Part shown: positions 44,684 through 54,996 of the stretch, one piece after another
Layout: each line of letters opens with the position of its first letter
Numbering within the stretch: position 1 is the first letter of the stretch
Assembly: GCA_018287875.1 (NCBI GenBank)
Contig: JAGVVL010000022.1
Span: 1,302,001 to 1,366,000, forward strand
Origin: Nigrospora sphaerica
Taxonomy: Eukaryota; Ascomycota; Sordariomycetes; Amphisphaeriales; Apiosporaceae
Length of the DNA stretch: 64,000 bases
Reading direction: 5' to 3'
Notes under the pieces: generated by a model
Seen by the model: only the letters and a program-made list of their open reading frames with translations
What the model was told of the DNA's origin: nothing
Databases searched by the model: none
Made by a program: the position numbers and the translations under genes

Positions 44684-45745
44684 TTACAGCATGCCGCGCT
44701 GCGCCATGGCGCGTCGCTGCCATCCGCGCTTCACGCTCGTAGCTTGGATGGGCTTGTCGGTGTTGCTGCGCTTGTTCCAGCCACGCTGATCCTCTGGCTG
44801 CAGGGCGGCATCGTCGGCGCGCTTGTTCCAGCCGCGCTGGTCTTCGGGCTCGACGGCGGCGGCTTCAGCACGCTTGTTCCAGCCACGCTGGTCCTCAGGC
44901 TGAATAGTGGTGGCTTCGGACCGCTTGTTCCAGCCGCGCTGGTCTTCGGGCTCGACGGCGGCGGCTTCAGCACGCTTGTTCCAGCCACGCTGGTCCTCAG
45001 GCTGAACAGTGGTGGCTTCGGCGCGCTTGTTCCAGCCACGCTGATCTTCGGGCTCCAGAGCGGCGGCTTCAGTACGCTTGTTCCAGCCGCGCTGGTCTTC
45101 GGGCTCTAGAGTGGCGGCCCCGGCGGAGACACGGTTCCAGCCGCGCTGGTCATCGGCATGGCGCTTGTTCCAGCCGCGCTGGTCCTCGGGCTCCAGGGTG
45201 GCGGCTTCGGCTCTCTTATTCCAACCGCGCTGGGCGTCGTCGTCACCCCTCTTGTTCCAGCCACGTTGGGCGTCGTCGTCGCCGCGCTTGTTCCAACCGC
45301 GCTGGGCGTCGTCGTCGCCGCGCTTGTTCCAGCCGCGTTGGACACCAGTGGCGGTCATCTGCTCGGTGCCGTCGTCCTCGCTGGCGCCACAGTAGCAGGC
45401 GAAGGCGATGCCGCTGTCCTTCATGGAGACGAGCAGACCGCCGGGGCCGGCGCCGTCACAGCGGCGGGCGACGCCGTCATCGGCGGCATCGCGGACGTCG
45501 GCTGGGCGGCACGCGGCCGGACTCGCCCCGCTCGTCGCCGGCGCCTCGACGGCCCAGACTCCGACGGGATCGGCGACGCGGATGGGCGCCCCGTAGGCCA
45601 GGCGGCCCGGCACCGTTCGCGCCGACGTCGACACGGGGAAGAAGTAGACGCCCGCCCCCAGCGAGGGCAGCGAGAGCGGCAGGTGGGCGGCGAGCTCGGC
45701 CATGGCGGGCGAGGCGGCGAGCAGGAGGTTGACCGTGGTCTTCAT
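44684..45745 (-). CDS. Kexin-processed repeat peptide precursor (RiPP/KEP-like)
   Basis: A 353-residue intronless precursor. The N-terminus (MKTTVNLLLAASPAMA) is a plausible but short signal peptide. Residues 17-135 are a leader with no recognised domain. Residues 136-326 hold 13 copies of QRGWN; 12 are followed by Lys-Arg, the Kex2 site. Copy 6 has only Arg (QRGWNRV), so it would stay joined to copy 7. Two spacer types occur: GDDDA (three identical 12-residue units) and acidic ten-residue spacers of the form AEAAAVEPED, giving 17-residue units. A degenerate RGWQRR closes the array. Kexin cleavage would give peptides ending in QRGWN after Lys/Arg trimming. The layout matches fungal KEP/dikaritin-type precursors such as those of ustiloxin or epichloecyclins, but the core is not one I know. 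No DUF3328 (UstYa-like) tailoring gene is seen in the window. A TATATAA box lies about 276 bp upstream. Confidence 0.85.
   Translation of the reverse strand: MKTTVNLLLAASPAMAELAAHLPLSLPSLGAGVYFFPVSTSARTVPGRLAYGAPIRVADPVGVWAVEAPATSGASPAACRPADVRDAADDGVARRCDGAGPGGLLVSMKDSGIAFACYCGASEDDGTEQMTATGVQRGWNKRGDDDAQRGWNKRGDDDAQRGWNKRGDDDAQRGWNKRAEAATLEPEDQRGWNKRHADDQRGWNRVSAGAATLEPEDQRGWNKRTEAAALEPEDQRGWNKRAEATTVQPEDQRGWNKRAEAAAVEPEDQRGWNKRSEATTIQPEDQRGWNKRAEAAAVEPEDQRGWNKRADDAALQPEDQRGWNKRSNTDKPIQATSVKRGWQRRAMAQRGML
44768..45340 (-). repeat. Coding tandem repeats of the peptide precursor
   Basis: Three 36-bp units (GDDDAQRGWNKR) are followed by mainly 51-bp units (ten-residue acidic spacer plus QRGWNKR). 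The 36-bp units differ only at a few mostly silent bases, which implies recent duplication. Confidence 0.93.
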
Positions 45746-46020
45746 AGGGGGCTGGTTTTTAGCGGGAGATCCCAGGCTGCAGGTGGTGGTGGTGCGTAGC
45801 TGGCGAGGGGCAAGAAAGGAGGTGGAAGCGGAGGACGAGACGGATAAGGAAAAGGTGCGCTTTACAGTGCGGTGTGTATCAGTATCGTGATGATGGTCTG
45901 TGGTGCCCTTGCGAGTTGAGTGGTGGTGGCTTGCTGGAGGTCGAGAGCGATGAGGGTTGTTTGTTGTTCGATGATCTGATGGTAAGGTTAGAATCCTTCC
46001 TCGACGGACTATAAGAAAGG

Positions 46021-46027
46021 TTATATA
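46021..46027 (-). promoter_or_regulatory. TATA-like element of the repeat precursor
   Basis: TATATAA on the minus strand about 276 bp upstream of the ATG at 45745, implying a long leader if used. Confidence 0.4.
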
Positions 46028-49000
46028 CAGGATGCGTCGACCATGCTGGGCGAAGCGGTCCGAGATGGCATCATGGTTTTGCTCGGATTGGGGGTTGACA
46101 CCGGCTCAGAAACGGGAGGCTATGTCGACGGCTTACTGGGCACCGTAACGGAAACGGGGTGGTGAATCCTTCGCCAGGGCGGAGGGATCACGGGACGGGA
46201 GTGGCTTGGGAAGATTTGGGGGGGTCTCTTCCAAAGGGGTGCGCAGCAATGGTAAAGAGATAGGTCTGCTTGTGTGCGTATCGGGTTGCTTAGTCGTAAA
46301 TAGCCTATACCAATCTCACCGAGAGCCGGGTTCCAAAAGTAGCAAAATGTGCCCTAGGGGTGGTGGTGGCTGCCTCGAGGGGGGGGACCTTGGGAAACAG
46401 GGGCGTTTTGAGGCTCCCCTATGCCTCGCTCGCAGCGGGCCGAGGGGTCGGGACGCATACGATTGGTGCAGGAAGATTGCAGTCATGGTGGTGTTAATGA
46501 CCCCTGTCCGCAGCCGCATCCTTCGCTTAGACCCTGCTGGGTACCTATAAACAGCAAACCCTGGTGGAATGGGCGTGATGGGGCATGGGACCCCACAGGG
46601 CTGACCGGGGAGGCTCAACCGACGCAGGCTGTGAAAGAAAAGTAAGCGACAGGCATCTGCAGTTCCCGGTATAGCATCTTTTGGGGGGCACGGTCAAGAG
46701 CCACATTGGCTGCGCTAAGCGCGAGGGACATCCCGCAGCCGCGAGGCCGTACCGGTGACGAGATGGCCAGCAGAGAGCGTGCGATGCCCAAGGCTGTAGA
46801 GGTAGGCCGCTGTATGCGGAGACTGGAGTGACTGCATGCTTACCTCTGTCCTCCCTAGGTGTAGTCGCTATGGCAGCAAGCCCGAGCCTGAGCCCGAGTC
46901 CGGTCGAGGGCGCATCGTAGTTGCATAGGCGAGAACTTGGTAGGCGAGCCTACGATACCACCCTCCATGGGCCGAGGGTGAAGGCTGGTTGGGCCGATAG
47001 ACGCACCAAGTCAGGTTTGAAAGGATGCTGCAGAATAGACGCACAGGGTTGGGATTGGGACACATGGTTTCTCAGCCAGGACTCTGCACCACGTCTAGGT
47101 AGCGTGGCTGGTGCGCTAAGGGATCCCGAGGACCTGGTTAGTGCTTACGCGGTTGCCATTTCGGTGGTCCGCCAGTAAGCAAAAAAGTACAAAAAAAGAA
47201 ACCCAGCATTTGGAAAGCACAACTGGCCAATGGATGCGCCGCTGCGGCACGTCTAGTGCTGACAGAACCCGACATGGGAGTCGACAGGTCCATAAAGAAA
47301 AGAGTAGAAGCAGCGTGGAAATGGACAACGCCAATTGAACGCACATCTCTACCCATACGTGTTCTACGCACACGCACACACACACACACACACACACATG
47401 TTTACCTACACGTGTTCTACACTAACAAACACACTTTTTGCGCATAGCCCTATGCATGCGGGCATGCGGATGCCCCCTGCAGAAAATCCCCTGCACATGG
47501 TAGAGCCGCAGTGTGCACAGTCATTGGGATGCATGGACGAGGTGAGAGCAGGTGCCATGACGGTGTAGGCACGTCTCCCCAATTTAGGCACTGCCGTCAG
47601 ATGGGAAACCGGCAATTTGCAACCGCCGTTCCCTTTGACCGTGAGAGTAGGAGAATGAGAAACAGGGGGGGAGAGAGGGAGGAAGCGAGAAAGGGAGGGA
47701 GTGAACTGTCTCTTCCTCCAGTCGCCCGCTTGCCAAGAGGAATGGCACGGTGGCGTGCGGCCCGCACCGACGAACTTGTTCGTCTGGTTTTCCTCGAATC
47801 CTCCTTCCTTCGTCTCTTCTCCAAACAGATTACTACGCCGTCGCCTCTCACATGGAGCCTATGGTGTCGCGCTTAAGGGCCAGGATCGCTAGCTGCTAGT
47901 TCCCTTCCCTTCGGCTGGGAACGAGAGTAGGGGTATCCATTCGTTGCATGATCTAAGTACCACCCCATTCCATGGGCCCTTTTCCCCCCACGCCGGCCGA
48001 CAAGGCAGAAACGCTGTGGTACCACGCAGCCCTACCGTCCAGCCCCGTCAGCGGGTGGGGAAAGACAGGAAGAAAGTGCTCGGAGATTGAGCTTCGATGC
48101 AATTCTCGCCCACGCCGGGCGCAGCCACGGGGAAAAGAGGATTTGCTGCTGACTGGACGGTCCGGACGAGGCGGATGGTAACCTGGTGCCTGAGACCCGC
48201 TACCAAAGGTCGGCTACATTCTATGCGACCTCTTTCAACCTGCATCTGACAGGGAGCGCCACCCGAATGCCCGGATGGGAGATCAGTGTAAAAGGCGCCC
48301 GGTGCGCCCTGTGCCGTTTCGTCATACGGCTCCGTCATACCGGACGCGGCTGGGCTGGGGACATGGCCGCTGATGGTTGTACCCGTGGACGGGCTTGCCG
48401 GTACCCTGTGTAACGCCCATCCATCTCTACCCGAACGCCCCCACGTACACCCCTTTGACGTCTTGCCAATCGACATAGATCAACTGGGACGTGAGTAAGT
48501 CCGAATCCGCAAAGGGCCCCCACTGTTGCGAGCTGTTCGCCTTGCCCTCGGACTTGGAGGGGTCAGGTGCAGATGATCCTGACTCTCTCCTCCCGAGGCG
48601 AACGCTTGCCCCAAGTTCCTGAATGCTGCCGTGCCATTGCCGCCGGCTTCAGACATCAGATTGATAGGCTCCAATACCATGGGTGAGAATATGGCTCCTG
48701 TTCCATCTCCAGAAGCTTCGTGCGTGCCCGTAGGAGGCACGCATCTCGTCGGTCTTCCGACCCTTGAACAGACGGATCCGGTGACCAGTGCGAGAGGGGC
48801 CGACGGCCTGCACCTTGCGCGTGCTGCCTGACCTTCCCACTCTGTTCTCCCTCTTTCTCGCGGCTGCATGGGGCTCTCGGCGGCTGGGTACGGCAATAGG
48901 GACGACCGATGGAAACAGCAGAACAGAACCAGACACCGATATCCGGACCTGCTGGGCTCCTATGATGCAGCCGGTGCCTGACATGGCGCATCGGGATCCC

Positions 49001-50694
49001 TGCTCTGGCGTTGGTTGGCGGGAACCCGCAAGTGCCGGGCTTCGAAGGTTCATACAGGCCATGTTCTTTGTCGGTTGCGTCTTCAGAGGTGCGTCTGGTC
49101 AAAACCGCCGGCATGGCACCGCAACAGGAATTGCGGTCGGGGCTGGCGACCTTGAATTGACGGCGCGTTCTCTCTGTTAAAGTTGCACCGCTTAAATTGG
49201 CAGACAAACCTTGGAGAACCTGGTTGGCGTTAGCCACGTCCAGCACCGTCTCATCGCGTACCCACGGCTCGGCCGGGATCCCCGGATCGTCAGGCAAACG
49301 ACAGCTTGCCAATACCTACTCCATCTCACCGACATCTAGGCGAACCTGAGGATGGCGGGAGACGCCCGGCGCTCTACCCCTTCAGGGAAAAGTCGGGCGC
49401 TCATGATTTATGAAGTGGCACCATTCTCCTTCGGGCCGGGCAGTGAGGCGGGAAACAACCAGCCGCTCCTCTCTGCCATGGTCGAATAGGCCCCGCATTT
49501 GCAGACAAGCAATTCCACAAGACGGGCCAGCCCGGGATGCCGAGTCAAGGGGCCCGGTAGCGCTACTGCTGAGTTCCATAGCAGCAGCAGCTTCAGCATT
49601 GTGCGCTCCGTCGTTTTGCGTCTTCCCCCTCGTCCCCGCACCGAAGGGCGACGGTAAGCAGTGGCCCCCAGCTGGGCGAGGCAGACAAAGAAACACGCAT
49701 CACGAGGCTCTGGGGCAGTGACTTCTTGTTGCTGCGCCCCGGGGATGAGGTGAAGAAAACCACAGCTGCGGCTTTCATACTCGTCTTTTGCCAGCTGCAA
49801 AAAGTCTATTACCCGTCACCGGGCCCAAAAGCAGGCATGTTGACCGGCGATCGCCATTTCTCCGCAGGAAGAAAACCCCACACCGCCTACATCTCCGCAT
49901 TTCCATATCGTCGATGTTTGCTCACGCCCCCGCGCCGTAGCCTACTCCGGGGAAAGGGGAGAAATCAATGGGTAATGATGGGCGGTGATGGGCTACGTGA
50001 GCTCCTCACGGCCCAAGACTTCAGGCTAAATAGGCTTTCGCCCTCCCTTACCCCTCTGGCCCGGTGTTCTAGCTCGCACCGTCTCGTCTGAGGAGGGAAA
50101 CATGGACCCGATATGAGCGTCATCAAACATGCCGCCCGTCTGCGGCGTGGCAGGCCTAACGGCGGACTATCCGGGAAATCTGGCGCGGGGATCGCACGTT
50201 CTGTATGTGTATGCATGTGGGCGATTACTAGCGATACGACCATCGGGTGAGGAGGCGATCCGGCCATTGGCTCCTCGTCTTCGGCCCCTGGGCAGGTCTC
50301 AACGACCGGCAGGGACAAGGCCTGCTTGCTGGCATCATCTGAGGGGCCGCGGGGGCGCACGCGCGCGCCCGATTGGCGCTGCTATCGAGCAAGCAACTTC
50401 GGATGCGCGGAGCTCTGCTGTGTTAGCTCCAGGGTGCGAAAAGTCGGGGAAAGCTCGCGCTGTTTCGTTGCTTGTGGCTCTAGCATGAGGTGCTTTCGTT
50501 TGTAGCTTGCTAAGCTTTCTACCTCCCTCGTATCGGTCCCCTCTCGAACGACAATGCGCCGGCAACATAGCTATCCGCCGCCCCTCCCCTCGCAGTATGG
50601 TTGACTTGTCCGGCCATGGCCCGGGTCAATACTCGCGCGAGAAAGCCCCGTGGGGACCGAGGCCGAGCCATGATGTCCCTCGAAAGCCTCAGGG
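46028..50694. other. Long intergenic region, no gene seen
   Basis: About 4.7 kb upstream of the peptide precursor and of the GH3 gene. It contains a perfect CA repeat. Open frames of up to 218 codons on the minus strand (48480-49312) overlap each other in several frames and show no domain. Confidence 0.45.
47369..47398. repeat. (CA)n microsatellite
   Basis: Near-perfect CA dinucleotide run of about 30 bp with a single G interruption near the start. Confidence 0.9.
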
Positions 50695-50700
50695 TATAAA
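50695..50700 (+). promoter_or_regulatory. TATA box of the GH3 xylosidase
   Basis: TATAAA about 95 bp upstream of the ATG at 50794. Confidence 0.6.
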
Positions 50701-50793
50701 GAGGCAGCAGCCGCCGGCGTCAGCGCATCAAGTCGAAGGCGCTCAGTACAGCACGGCAGCTCCGTTGTCTCCCTCCTTCCCATACTGCCCCCC

Positions 50794-53219
50794 ATGGCGC
50801 TGCCCCTTCTGACGACGCTGGGCCTCCTGGTCACCGGGGCCACGGCCGCGCCCGCGAGCCATCTGTTCCCTGACTGCCAAAACGGACCGCTGGCCAGCAA
50901 CGGCGTCTGCGACACCAAGTTGTCGCCGACGGAGCGCGCCCAGGCCCTCGTCAAGGCCTTCACGAACGAGGAGAAGTTCAACCTCGTCGGCAACACATCG
51001 CCGGGCGTGCCGCGGCTGGGGCTGCCCAGCTACGAGTGGTGGCGTGAGTGCTCCCTCCGTCTTCCCCCTTTCCCCTTCACCCCCTTATCCTAGCGTGTCT
51101 CCCTCTACCGCCCCGGGTGAGGCGTCGAGAAGGCCACCGTGAGGCTGACGGGATGTCGTTTCGTTCAGAGGAGGCCTTGCACGGCGTCGCGGCGTCGCCG
51201 GGCGTCAGTTTCAACAAGAGCGGCGAGTATTCGTACGCCACGTCATTCCCGCAGCCCATCCTCATGGGCGCGGCCTTTGACGACAAGCTCATCCGGGCGG
51301 TGGCGACCGTCATCAGCACCGAGGCGCGGGCCTTCAACAACGCCAACCGGGCCGGGCTCGACTACTGGACGCCCAACATCAACCCGTACCGCGACCCGCG
51401 CTGGGGCCGCGGGCAGGAGACGCCCGGCGAGGACCCCTTCCACCTCCAGTCGTACGTCAAGGCCCTCATCGGAGGCCTGCAGGGCGACGACCCGGCGCAC
51501 CTCAAGATCGTGGCCACGTGCAAGCACTTTGCCGGCTACGACCTCGAGAACTGGGGGGGCAACGACCGGTACGAGTTCGACGCGCGCATCTCGCCGCAGG
51601 AGCTGAGCGAGTACTTCATGGCGCCCTTCGAGGCATGCGCGCGCGACGCCAAGGTGGCCTCCATCATGTGCACCTACAGCGCGCTCAACGGCGTGCCGAC
51701 GTGCGCCGACCCATGGCTGCTGCAGGACGTGCTGCGCGACCACTGGAACTGGACCGACGCCGGCCACTACGTCACGTCCGACTGCGACTCGATCCAGAAC
51801 ATCTACCTGCCGCACGCGTATAAGCCGACGCGCGAGGCCGCCGCCGCGAGCGCCCTCGTCGCTGGCACCGACCTCGACTGCGGCACCTACTACTCCATGC
51901 ACCTGCCGGCCGCCTTCGCCCAGGGGCTGTTCAACGAGACCGTCATCGACCAGGCCCTCGTGCGCCTGTACGCGGCCCAGGTGCGCCTCGGCATGTTCGA
52001 CCCGGCCGCCGGCCAGCCGTACCGCGCCCTCGGCTGGAACAGCGTCAACACCGAGGCCTCGCAGGCCCTGGCCCTCAAGTCCGCCGAGGAGGGCATCGTG
52101 CTGCTCAAGAACGATGGCACGCTGCCCCTCCGCCTCCCCGACGCCGCCAACCTGACCATCGCCGTCATCGGCCCGTGGGCCAACGCCACCACCGACATGC
52201 AGGGCAACTACGCCGGCATCGCCCCCTACCTCGTCTCGCCCTACATGGCGGCGGCCAAGCTGCCCAACGTGCGCGCCGTCTACTCGGGCTCGCCCGGCGA
52301 CCCCACGACCGAGGGCTACCCGCGCGCGCTCGCGGCCGCCGCCCAGGCCGACGTCATCATCTACGTCGACGGCTCCAACAGCGGCGAGAGCAACGACCGC
52401 AACGTCATCAAGTGGCCCACGGAGCGCCTCGACATCACGACGCAGCTGGCCGGCATGGGCAAGCCCTTCATCCTTGTGTCCATGGGCGACCAGCTAGACC
52501 AGACGCCCTTCCTGCAGCACGAGAACGTCTCGGCCATCATCTGGGCCGGCTTCCCCGGCCAGTCGGGCGGCGACGCCCTCCTCAACATCATCACCGGCAA
52601 GACGGCGCCCGCCGGCCGCCTGCCCGTTACCCAGTACCCGGGCCAGTACGCGCGTGACGTGCCCATGACCGACATGGCCCTGCGCCCCAACGCCACAAGC
52701 GGCCACCCGGGCCGGACGTATATGTGGTACGACGGCGCCGTCGTGCCCTTCGGCACGGGGCTACACTACACGACTTTCGCGCCGTCGGTGACGGCCCCGT
52801 CGACGGCGAGCTTCGACGTCCAGGCGCTGGTGCGGGACTGCCACGATGCCTACAAGGACCTGTGCGCGTTCCAGAGCTTGGCCGTTCCCGTCCACAACAC
52901 GGGCAAGGCCGCGTCCGACTACGTGACCCTGGGCTTCGTGGCCGGCGAGTTCGGGCCTGCGCCGCAGCCGCTCAAGCAGCTCGTCGCCTACGAGCGCCTC
53001 TCCGCCGTCGCCCCCGGCGCCACCGCCACCGCCCACCTCAACCTGACGCTCGGCAGCCTCGCCCGCCGCGACGCCCACGGCAACCTTGTGCTCTATCCCG
53101 GCAGCTACAGCCTGCTCGTTGACGTGCCCACACAGGCTTCCTGGAACTTCACCCTCACCGGTGACGCGGCGACGCTCGAGGAGTGGCCCGAGTACCGGAC
53201 GGAAGGTCGGGGCGTCTGA
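50794..53219 (+). CDS. Secreted GH3 beta-xylosidase
   Basis: Glycoside hydrolase family 3 enzyme of 766 residues, predicted extracellular, releasing xylose from xylo-oligosaccharides. Exons are 50794-51043 and 51169-53219, separated by a 125-bp intron (GTGAGT, branch CTGAC, TTCAG). Splicing restores LPSYEWWQEALHGVA. The signal peptide ends near ATAAPAS. The N-terminal barrel carries RGQETPGEDP, CKHFAGYDLENW and VTSDCDSIQ, with Asp288 as the predicted nucleophile. The central sandwich has EEGIVLLKNDGTLPL and IWAGFPGQSGGDALL. The C-terminal fibronectin-III-like domain starts near residue 650. The SDCD context and the SNSGESNDR loop fit the fungal beta-xylosidase branch rather than the beta-glucosidases. 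Many N-glycosylation sequons support secretion. Length is normal for the group. Confidence 0.95.
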
Positions 53220-54405
53220 GGGCGGAGAAGGCGTGGTCGCGAGATACCGTAGTTTGATTGTGATGACCCGGGAAATGCAATATAATCCACCTGTTTGTAC
53301 CGTTGACGGGCTCCTGTTTTCCCAGTAGACAACTTGTGCATGATGTTGGATCTTTCTTGATGTGCCCGTCCAGTGGCATATCGTGGCGTGCTTCTGGCCG
53401 TTCCGTCGAATTGCAAACATGCAGAGCCCCCTTCCGAAAAGCATCTGAAAAGCAGCAAAAGTGGCCGACGAGCAGGCAGTGGCTCAACTGAACCTACCAG
53501 TTCAGAGGTCGTGACGCGCCGTGCAGCAGCAGACCACCAGCAGAACACTGAAGGCCAGGCTGCAATTCGATACCACGGCCAGCATACGATCCGGCGCACG
53601 ACCGTTCAATGGTAACCTTACCGCGCCGCCGGACGGCTTCTCCAAGACGCTGTGACGACACAGGAGATTCTTTCCGACGAGGGACTGCAAGAACAAAACT
53701 TCAGCTGCTTCGAAAGCGGTAGGAGAAGATGGAGCTCGCTTACTGTGGGCCTCACCGTCGGTACTGTCTTCGTGGTGAATGTCTAAGTCAGGTACTTAGA
53801 GAAGCTGTCAATCGAAACTCAACTCCATATTATAGCTCCATCATAGCTTGAAGCTGCACTACTGGAGCTCCTCCCACCTGGACAGGCAGGCACCTCCGCT
53901 ACCCGAACGAGGGCTCCACTTACGGTCGCTTCCAGCTCGAGCTGAAAGACCCACCTGCATTTAGGTACTTGAGTACCTACTGCAAGCAGCCTGTGATCCA
54001 AGTATTCAAGTATCGTGACAGCTGTGGCGGCACGGAGAAATACTGTTGCGGCCCGACAGGCGCAGGGATGTCGCCTGGTCCCTGAAGCGCCTCCCATTCC
54101 AAAAATGTGGCCTCAACGCGGCGGCCAATTGACACATGGACAGCACGAGACGTGGATCCCAACTTGATTGAACGAGCGAATTGGCGATAAACCCCAGATT
54201 CCTTCTTGCTGGCCTGGACCGCACGCACGCACGCAGACGCCCAGCTAATCTACCACCCATCTATCTAACCCTCACATCTGTCATCTGCTCCAAGCCAATT
54301 CGCTTGCTCATTCCTTCCCCCTCTCTCGATCTTCCGCTTTCTGTCGTCTTCTTTCGCCTCTTCGCCTCTACGTGGTCTCTTCTGGTTCCTCTACCCGCAC
54401 GCATC
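53220..54405. other. Intergenic, no gene seen
   Basis: Between GH3 and SEC61 beta. Pyrimidine-rich DNA just before 54406 looks like the core promoter and leader of the SEC61 beta gene. Inverted GTACTTGAGTAC motifs occur at about 53966-53979. Confidence 0.5.
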
Positions 54406-54996
54406 ATGGTACGTTTCCCCGAAGGCGGTGGTGTTGCGCGACGACACCATCGCCCGCCGGCGCGTGGACACATGGCCCGACCGAGCGAGCGGCGGCCATA
54501 TCACCGAAAACTCACGATCCTGGATGAACCCTGCTGACACGATGATTCCGCGTAGTCTTCTCCTCGTGCCTCTTCGCCTGTCGGCACCCCCGGCGCCAGC
54601 ACCGGCGTCAGCACCGGGCGGCCCTCGTCGCCGCCTCCTCCCGGCGGTGCCCGAACTGCCATCCGCCGCCGCGCCGCCGCCGACCAGAAGGAGAAGATTG
54701 CCAATGCCCGCCCTAGCAGCACGCGCGCCGCCGGCGCTGGCGGCAGCAGCAGCACCATGCTGCGCCTCTACACGGACGAGTCGCCCGGCCTCAAGGTCGA
54801 CCCCGTCGTTGTCCTGGTTCTGTCCCTGGTCTTCATCTTCAGCGTCGTCGCCCTGCATGGTACGTGTGCCTCTCTTTTTTCTCTCTCTCTTTCTCTACCC
54901 AGTGGGGGTCTGGCCCTCCGTCTCTTTCGCCCAACTAGTAGCTAACACCCGCCCGCTCCAGTCATCGCCAAGATCACGCGACGATTCTCGAGCTAA
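54406..54996 (+). CDS. SBH1: SEC61 beta subunit of the ER translocon
   Basis: Small tail-anchored subunit of the Sec61 protein-conducting channel, 113 residues. Exon 1 is only the ATG (54406-54408). It is followed by a 147-bp intron (GTACGT, branch CTGAC, CGTAG), exon 2 (54556-54859), a 102-bp intron (GTACGT, branch CTAAC, CCAG) and exon 3 (54962-54996). The product begins [13 protein letters not shown]. It has a Ser/Pro/Gly-rich cytosolic part, the conserved motif [20 protein letters not shown], then the tail-anchor helix, and ends KITRRFSS. The [16 protein letters not shown] motif is diagnostic of the family. The symbol is the yeast name for the ortholog. It is essential secretory machinery and so should be constitutive. 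Confidence 0.92.

Noticed and set aside
45078..45395. Plus-strand repeat protein (FQPRWSS units)
   Set aside because: Antisense of the peptide repeats; no signal peptide or conserved cleavage sites, while the minus strand has both.
47369..47398. CRISPR-like or regulatory repeat
   Set aside because: Simple CA dinucleotide repeat; eukaryotic context, no spacer structure.
48656..49312. 218-codon minus-strand frame and overlapping frames
   Set aside because: Several frames are open at once with no domain; chance frames in GC-rich DNA.
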